Below are positions 17,601 through 19,859 of a stretch of 19,859 bases of DNA, one piece after another. The stretch is from Ralstonia sp. UBA689 (GTDB taxonomy: Bacteria > Pseudomonadota > Gammaproteobacteria > Burkholderiales > Burkholderiaceae). The notes under the pieces are model-generated. The model made no database searches and was not told the DNA's origin. It saw nothing but the letters and a program-made list of their open reading frames with translations. Location of the stretch: NCBI RefSeq assembly GCF_002298975.1, contig NZ_DBMV01000033.1, positions 295,271 to 315,129 on the forward strand, in the 5' to 3' direction. Made by a program: the position numbers and the translations under genes. Numbering within the stretch: the first letter of the stretch is position 1; the number at the start of each line of letters is the position of its first letter.

Positions 17601-19705
17601 AGCGTACCGCCTTGGTTCGTCATTGCGCCGGCATCGAGCTGCAGCGTGTTGGCAGCCGAGACTTTGCCGGAGGTGTTATCTAGCGCCCCCGTACCCGTAT
17701 TGAGGGTGACGTTCTGGCCGGCCACCGTGCCGCTTTGGTTGCTCAAACTGGCAGCGGTGATAGCAGCATCCTGTGCGGCCAGCAGTTTGCCGCCTGTGTT
17801 GGTGATGGCGCCTACGCTGGTCACATTCAAGGCGCCGCCGCTGGAACCCAATACGCCTGCGGTGTTGTCGAGGCTCGCCACGTTGGCGGTGACATTGCCG
17901 GCGCCCGCCAGCGTGCCTTGCTGGTTGACCAGATGGCCGGCTGTGACGCTCGCGCTGCCAGTGGCAGAAACCGTGCCGCTCGTGTTGTCCAGCGTGCCGG
18001 CGCCCGTGTTGAGCGTCAGGTTGCGTGCCGAGACGGTGCCGGCCTGGTTGCTCAAACTCGTGCTGGAGATGTTGGCGTCTTGTGCGGCAATGAGCTTGCC
18101 GTTGGCATTGGCGATGTCGCCCGTGCTGGTAACTGTGAGGTTGCCGGCGTTGGAGCCCAGTTCGCCGGAGGTGTTGTCCAGCGAGCCGGCCGTAATGGCC
18201 GTGTCGCCGTTGGACGCCAGCAAACCGCCTTGGTTGACCACACGCTGCGCGCCAACCTGCAGAGCGCCGGTCGACGACACCTTGCCCGCCGTGTTGTCCA
18301 GCGTGCCCGCTGCTTGCACGGTCACGCTATTCGCAGAAAGCGTCGCGTTGCGGGTCGACACATCGCCGCTTGAGGAAAGTGTCAGCGCGCCTTGGGCGGA
18401 CATGCTGCCGTTGCTGGCGTCAATGCTGGTTGCCGTGACGCCGATGTTTTGGCTGGCCAAGACGCTGCCGCTGTTGCGCACAGCACCGGACGCGTTCAGG
18501 GCAACGCTGCCAGGCTGGGTCAGGTTGCCGTTACCGTCCACGCCGGCGCCGATGGTGCCCATGTTGGTAATTTGCGGGCCCGTCACCGTTGCATTGGCGC
18601 CGGCAACCAGCGTGCCGCTGTTGGCCGTGCTGCCCGAAACCGAGACATTGCCCGCACCGGTGATGACGCCCTGGTTGTTGACGTTCGGTGCGGACAGGCT
18701 GGCATCCGCCGCGCTCTGCACACGCCCGGTCGGCGTGATGGTGACATCGCCGTTGGCGGCCAGGCTCAGGCTACCGGTGAGCGCAGCGAGATTACCGCCG
18801 ATGTTGACGCCCAAACCAGCTTCGGTACCAATCAACCGCGTGGCGCCGCCACCGTACATGCTGCCCAGTTGGCCGACGTCGATAGCGACCTGCGGCGCCG
18901 GGCCGCCGCCTGCAATTGCCGTGGGCGTGACGCTACCGTAGTCGACGCTGTTGGCACCCGCCACTGCGTTGATGCGCTCAGCCCACACCTGGCCGTTGAT
19001 GGCCATGGCGCGAGACAGCAAATCAAGCTGCGCGCCACGTGCATCGAGGCCCGCACCGTTGACGGTGATTTGCCCTTGCTGGACCGAGATGCTGGAAATG
19101 TTGCCCAGCGCATCGAAGTTCGGTGTGCCAGTGGTCAACGTGACCCGAGGCGCCTGGATGAACGAACACCCCGCGCACGTGATGCCTGCCGGGTTCGCCA
19201 CGATAAGGCTGGCTTGGTTGCCTGCGATTTCCGTGGGCCCCGCCAGCACCGAAGGATTGCCGCTGGTGACCTGGTTCAGGATGACGCGCGCCGCGTTATT
19301 GCCCAGGAACGGGTTGCCTTGCACCCAGCCGGCGATTTGCGTCTGGGAATTCTGGCCGCTGTTGTTGAGCACAACGCCAGCCTGGCCCACGTTGTAGTTC
19401 GTGAACGAGTTGGAGCTGACGCCGCCGGCCGAGGGGGCGTTGATGTTCACCACCGGCGTGCCGTTTGCCGCGACGCCCACTACCGGGTGCGGACCCGGAA
19501 CGCTGCGGTCCGGCGTCAGTGACTGCGAATGGAGCCCCGGGGATGCCAGCGCTGCCGCAGCCGTCAATGTCAGGGCAGACGCCCGGCGGCGGCTTGCTCG
19601 GCTGCCCGAGTTTCGTCCCTTGCCTGTGCTCTTCGCCGATTCCTCAACTGCGACCAGCATGCCGCGTGCGGCATTGAAGACGGTTCGGTAACACTTCGCG
19701 TTCAT
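10691..19705 (-). CDS. cdiA: CdiA/BcpA contact-dependent inhibition exoprotein (filamentous haemagglutinin family)
   Basis: A 3004-residue surface exoprotein and the largest gene here. Residues 1-60 are an ESPR-type extended signal (MNAKCYRTVFNAARG, a basic stretch, then a hydrophobic core). The TPS secretion domain covers about 62-310, with SFTNYNVG, NPFLGNNAARVILNQV, NPAGI (171-175) and Cys177/Cys180. FHA-type beta-helix repeats run to about 1200 and include three near-identical 103-104-residue units. About 1208-1490 is a non-repeat insert rich in Trp, Tyr and Pro with Cys1298/Cys1303. A segment with LPNNALYRI and LVETDPRFTN begins near 1570. Haemagglutinin repeats (AGRDVNL type) follow to about 2500. 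A pretoxin region with GKLNDLAGSIA leads to NRQLHPDE (2680-2687), where the variable C-terminal toxin region begins. The last 190 residues are Gly/Ala-rich and hydrophobic, with no nuclease motif that I recognise. The ATG at 19705 places the ESPR correctly; its ribosome site is weak. CdiB would export it. Confidence 0.93.
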   Translation of the reverse strand: MNAKCYRTVFNAARGMLVAVEESAKSTGKGRNSGSRASRRRASALTLTAAAALASPGLHSQSLTPDRSVPGPHPVVGVAANGTPVVNINAPSAGGVSSNSFTNYNVGQAGVVLNNSGQNSQTQIAGWVQGNPFLGNNAARVILNQVTSGNPSVLAGPTEIAGNQASLIVANPAGITCAGCSFIQAPRVTLTTGTPNFDALGNISSISVQQGQITVNGAGLDARGAQLDLLSRAMAINGQVWAERINAVAGANSVDYGSVTPTAIAGGGPAPQVAIDVGQLGSMYGGGATRLIGTEAGLGVNIGGNLAALTGSLSLAANGDVTITPTGRVQSAADASLSAPNVNNQGVITGAGNVSVSGSTANSGTLVAGANATVTGPQITNMGTIGAGVDGNGNLTQPGSVALNASGAVRNSGSVLASQNIGVTATSIDASNGSMSAQGALTLSSSGDVSTRNATLSANSVTVQAAGTLDNTAGKVSSTGALQVGAQRVVNQGGLLASNGDTAITAGSLDNTSGELGSNAGNLTVTSTGDIANANGKLIAAQDANISSTSLSNQAGTVSARNLTLNTGAGTLDNTSGTVSATGSASVTAGHLVNQQGTLAGAGNVTANVASLDNTAGVLGSSGGALNVTSVGAITNTGGKLLAAQDAAITAASLSNQSGTVAGQNVTLNTGTGALDNTSGKVSAANTLQLDAGAMTNQGGTLAAVGDVHATVASLDNTAGGIVGSTQGNLTLTSAGNVANAGGKLLATQDIQLQAGSLGNQAGTVSGRNVTVNTGTGALDNTGGAIASTAALNTTAGVLTNTNGVMQAGTTLTTQSQSLTNTNGNVIGNAVSVNATSLTNQHGTISSTTTLGVQGQTLSNDQGKMVSDGALTVTGGSLTNAGGQIASNSDMTVTGTTVDNSAGLMHAGGTLTVSGDKLLNKNTNTATTGMEGANVALTATTSFDNTAGVIRSDQSTQITAPSINNTHGSIQSAGTVGAKATVGLTNTQGNVNGTKSVGVTAAQMSGDGTVQSQGSVALNLQSDYANTGTLAAGQDVSVTTTGNVTNAGTMSAGRNLAVSANNISNTQSGELVGVVSNTLTAQGTIANDGLIDGGATVVKADNVVNTGRLYGDSVAIGANTLTNTVNANGVAGVIASRGDMDLGVQTLNNQEHALIYAAGNMRIGGALDASNHATGSAQNITNGSATINADGNLTIAANQINNQNNHFETADVTSPGRRVVSYRLNGSTQDIDPSTVRFMQKRSAGIADGANWQWLGDSRLGVMVLGSAQYPFERYGPPFDYTIDGRPPLIAYVPETPCSADGCTQSTYPEQFLYKTTDRIWSVFGITPPQEIGKEPNRRDYPFNAAGNAQYRADYKAWQQRQDDAVLQYTALNKAFAAFAADLRSRQVDTFTIYDGTQQITRTAVTKSDPGLITSGGNMALNAGVVNNVASQIVAGGDLAGSNIIGTRPNNVGMTGTETVTTKGSALHTYINEGGFTTPDRRDYDVSPWQGQTIQTNFQLDVGPTNGAGPSSQPTVRSVAVSTKAGQGNGGSAATADRLTIGDTNLNLTPTTVTLPGNAVIRTVVPNLTLPNNALYRIISDPGSNVLVETDPRFTNFRQWTSSDAMLSQLRNDPGATLKRIGDGFYEQQLIQQQIIRATGQRFIGDYTSNEDEYKALLANGVAAGKAFGLNVGTALTEAQMAQLTSDIVWMVKQTVTLADGSKQEVLVPQVYLRAKDTDITGGGTLMAGNNVSFNAKGDATNSGTIASRKVTVVTADNVVNTGTLAGSTLLAQATQDINNLGGHIQGDQVLLAAGRDVNLTSTAVQTKNITTTGTNINQVASVDAGSLSIQAGRDANLTAAAVNTTGNATITANRDVNLNAVRQSNEEHVVWGDKNRSDRSSYADAGAQIQTGGNLAIGAGRDVNATAAYANANGGIQVAAGRDVNLNAGQSHQDVRDEHYQVEKGFLSTKTTHTIDSAGQTNAVGTTLSGDTVTVAAGRDLTAKAATIAGTGDVNLAAGNNLTITTADTATNESHFKDVKKSGLGSAGAGISYGTNQVTDTSNDTVRGSQGSLIGSTDGSVHMQAGKDLRITGSDVVAGQNVTGIAQNVTIDASTTDRHHDNTHETKSSGFTLAVKSPIIDAIQNVQQQAEAAGNSQDKRAAALHGIAAASAVADVGAAAGAMAAKPEAKIELSWGSQSSKTTQTEDSTQHNGSNIKAGGTAAFVATGDGTPGSGNVNIVGSDVNAKNVLLQANNQVNLRNSTDTDSTRSTNESKSASVGVSYGTGGFGVSASMSKAHGDANSDAQTQNNTHINASDTVTIVSGGDTNVVGANVNANKVLASIGGDLNIASTQDTSHSTSHQESTGGGFSISQGGGSASFSHSSGSASGSYAGVNEQSRIQAGAGGFDITVKGNTDLKGAVIASTATPDKNQLTTGTLTFSDIQNHSDYNASSSGFSLSGSLGNGGNNYKKSEDSKSRNVAGGAPMLSQNDSGSESATTRSAISQGTITITDKANQKQDVAGLSRDTTGTNGTVSKTPDLQNILNSQADMMSAAQAAGQAVAQRIGDYADGKKASADAAAKQAAKDGNTELAAQYQQEADSWKEGGLNRAAMQAAGSALVSGLGGGNALAGAAGGGAASLAAGKLNDLAGSIASSSPTGNKNVDEALGNIVSNALATAVGGAVGGNAGAFSGYNVDRFNRQLHPDEQKWIKDNAKRFAQQQGISEQDAEQRLAQQGFRQVQNGVGGAWDPAASTFLEQAHAMLAPDSSCPSCGPGYMFQATAAQKANADMYASFLPQDRRNFFYMQNGLTQPTSQQLASANAKDAAARQQMQNQTIDAAAAAGFIVSAPGLAGAAGATLRFCALNPTACVVASGTGGVISGGADAAGQYYLNNGTVRPGEVAFAAVNGAVTAPLGMNMGLLGNVFLGGMGNVANSAFQNLYYGDTNSLGASALLGQMFGGTGARAGGAVQAASGAVFPRYSPGVPALLQIPSATAPLIGAGAGAVVQGGGSFVPSVSTQPSSR
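17412..18340 (-). repeat. Three tandem 309-312-bp repeats inside cdiA
   Basis: The block with ACCGTRCC and a nearby CTGGTTGC/TTGGTTGC core begins at 17412, 17724 and 18033, giving spacings of 312 and 309 bases (104 and 103 codons). Each unit encodes the series LSNQ-GTV, LNTG-G-LDNT-G, LVNQ-GTLA, SLDNT-G-LGS and GKLLA-QD. Units are diverged enough to be told apart. They form successive turns of the FHA beta-helix and are a site for recombination that would lengthen or shorten the fibre. Flanking turns are weaker copies. Confidence 0.8.
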
Positions 19706-19755
19706 GGCAAATCCGGGCTTGTAACTTTTACGAAAGGCCGGATTTTAGGTGGGAA

Positions 19756-19776
19756 CTACAACACAATGTGTTGTAG
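19756..19776. promoter_or_regulatory. Perfect 10+10-bp palindrome upstream of cdiA (operator candidate)
   Basis: CTACAACACA (19756-19765) and TGTGTTGTAG (19767-19776) are exact inverted repeats around one base, centred 61 bases before the cdiA ATG. The size and symmetry resemble the operator of a dimeric helix-turn-helix regulator. As RNA it could also form a hairpin in the leader. Confidence 0.55.
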
Positions 19777-19802
19777 CGTCCCAAACTTTGCATTATTTGA
19801 GG

Positions 19803-19808
19803 ATTATC
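19803..19808 (-). promoter_or_regulatory. Weak -10-like box for the CDI locus
   Basis: The minus strand reads GATAAT in an AT-rich stretch (about 19730-19845) that contrasts with the GC-rich genes. It lies upstream of the palindrome at 19756-19776, so the palindrome would fall just downstream of the transcription start. The -35 region (TCAACT at 18 bases) is poor. Confidence 0.25.
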
Positions 19809-19859
19809 TAGCTTTACTCAGAATTAAGTTGAATTTACTTCACGGAGAACCCCCCCCCG

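Noticed and set aside
17412..18340. CRISPR-like or transposon repeat structure
   Set aside because: The repeats are 309-312 bp, in frame and continuous without spacers, so they are protein-fibre repeats.

Overview
The window looks like a chromosomal segment of a beta-proteobacterium of the order Burkholderiales, most likely Ralstonia or a close relative. The basis is the GC-rich codon use of the core genes, the Burkholderiales-type GlmU, GlmS and TtcA proteins, and a contact-dependent inhibition (CDI) locus in the Burkholderia-type gene order A-I-O-B. This was judged by reading the sequence; no database search was run.

Positions 1-6572 are a housekeeping block. A ketopantoate-reductase-family gene (minus strand, 54-995) is divergent from ttcA (1172-2119), which makes 2-thiocytidine in tRNA. 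ttcA converges on a DUF6279-like lipoprotein gene (2127-3077, minus). That gene is divergent from glmU (3249-4616), which is followed by glmS (4734-6572). GlmS makes glucosamine-6-phosphate and GlmU supplies two later steps to UDP-GlcNAc, so the pair feeds peptidoglycan and LPS synthesis.

Positions 6573-7982 are an accessory junction directly after the glmS 3' end, the classical Tn7-family target. It holds a decayed minus-strand gene whose first part resembles DruA (DUF4338) of Druantia anti-phage systems. Its second part, in another frame, resembles the cysteine-rich DUF1998-type tail of a DruE-like helicase. The simplest reading is a deletion relic of a defence locus.

Positions 7983-19705 are a CDI / two-partner-secretion locus, all on the minus strand and transcribed from high to low coordinates. 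The order is a 3004-residue CdiA/BcpA exoprotein, a 74-residue two-helix membrane protein in the immunity position (ATGA overlap with cdiA), a BcpO-like lipoprotein, and the outer-membrane transporter CdiB/TpsB. CdiB would export CdiA to the cell surface, CdiA would deliver its C-terminal domain into neighbouring cells, and the small membrane protein would protect siblings. The C-terminal domain is glycine- and alanine-rich and hydrophobic, with no nuclease motif I recognise; with a membrane-embedded candidate immunity protein, this suggests a membrane-acting toxin. An AT-rich upstream region (19706-19859) carries a perfect 10+10 bp palindrome and ends in a run of nine C.

No rRNA, tRNA, CRISPR array or intact insertion sequence was seen. 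No gene-free stretch exceeds about 210 bases.
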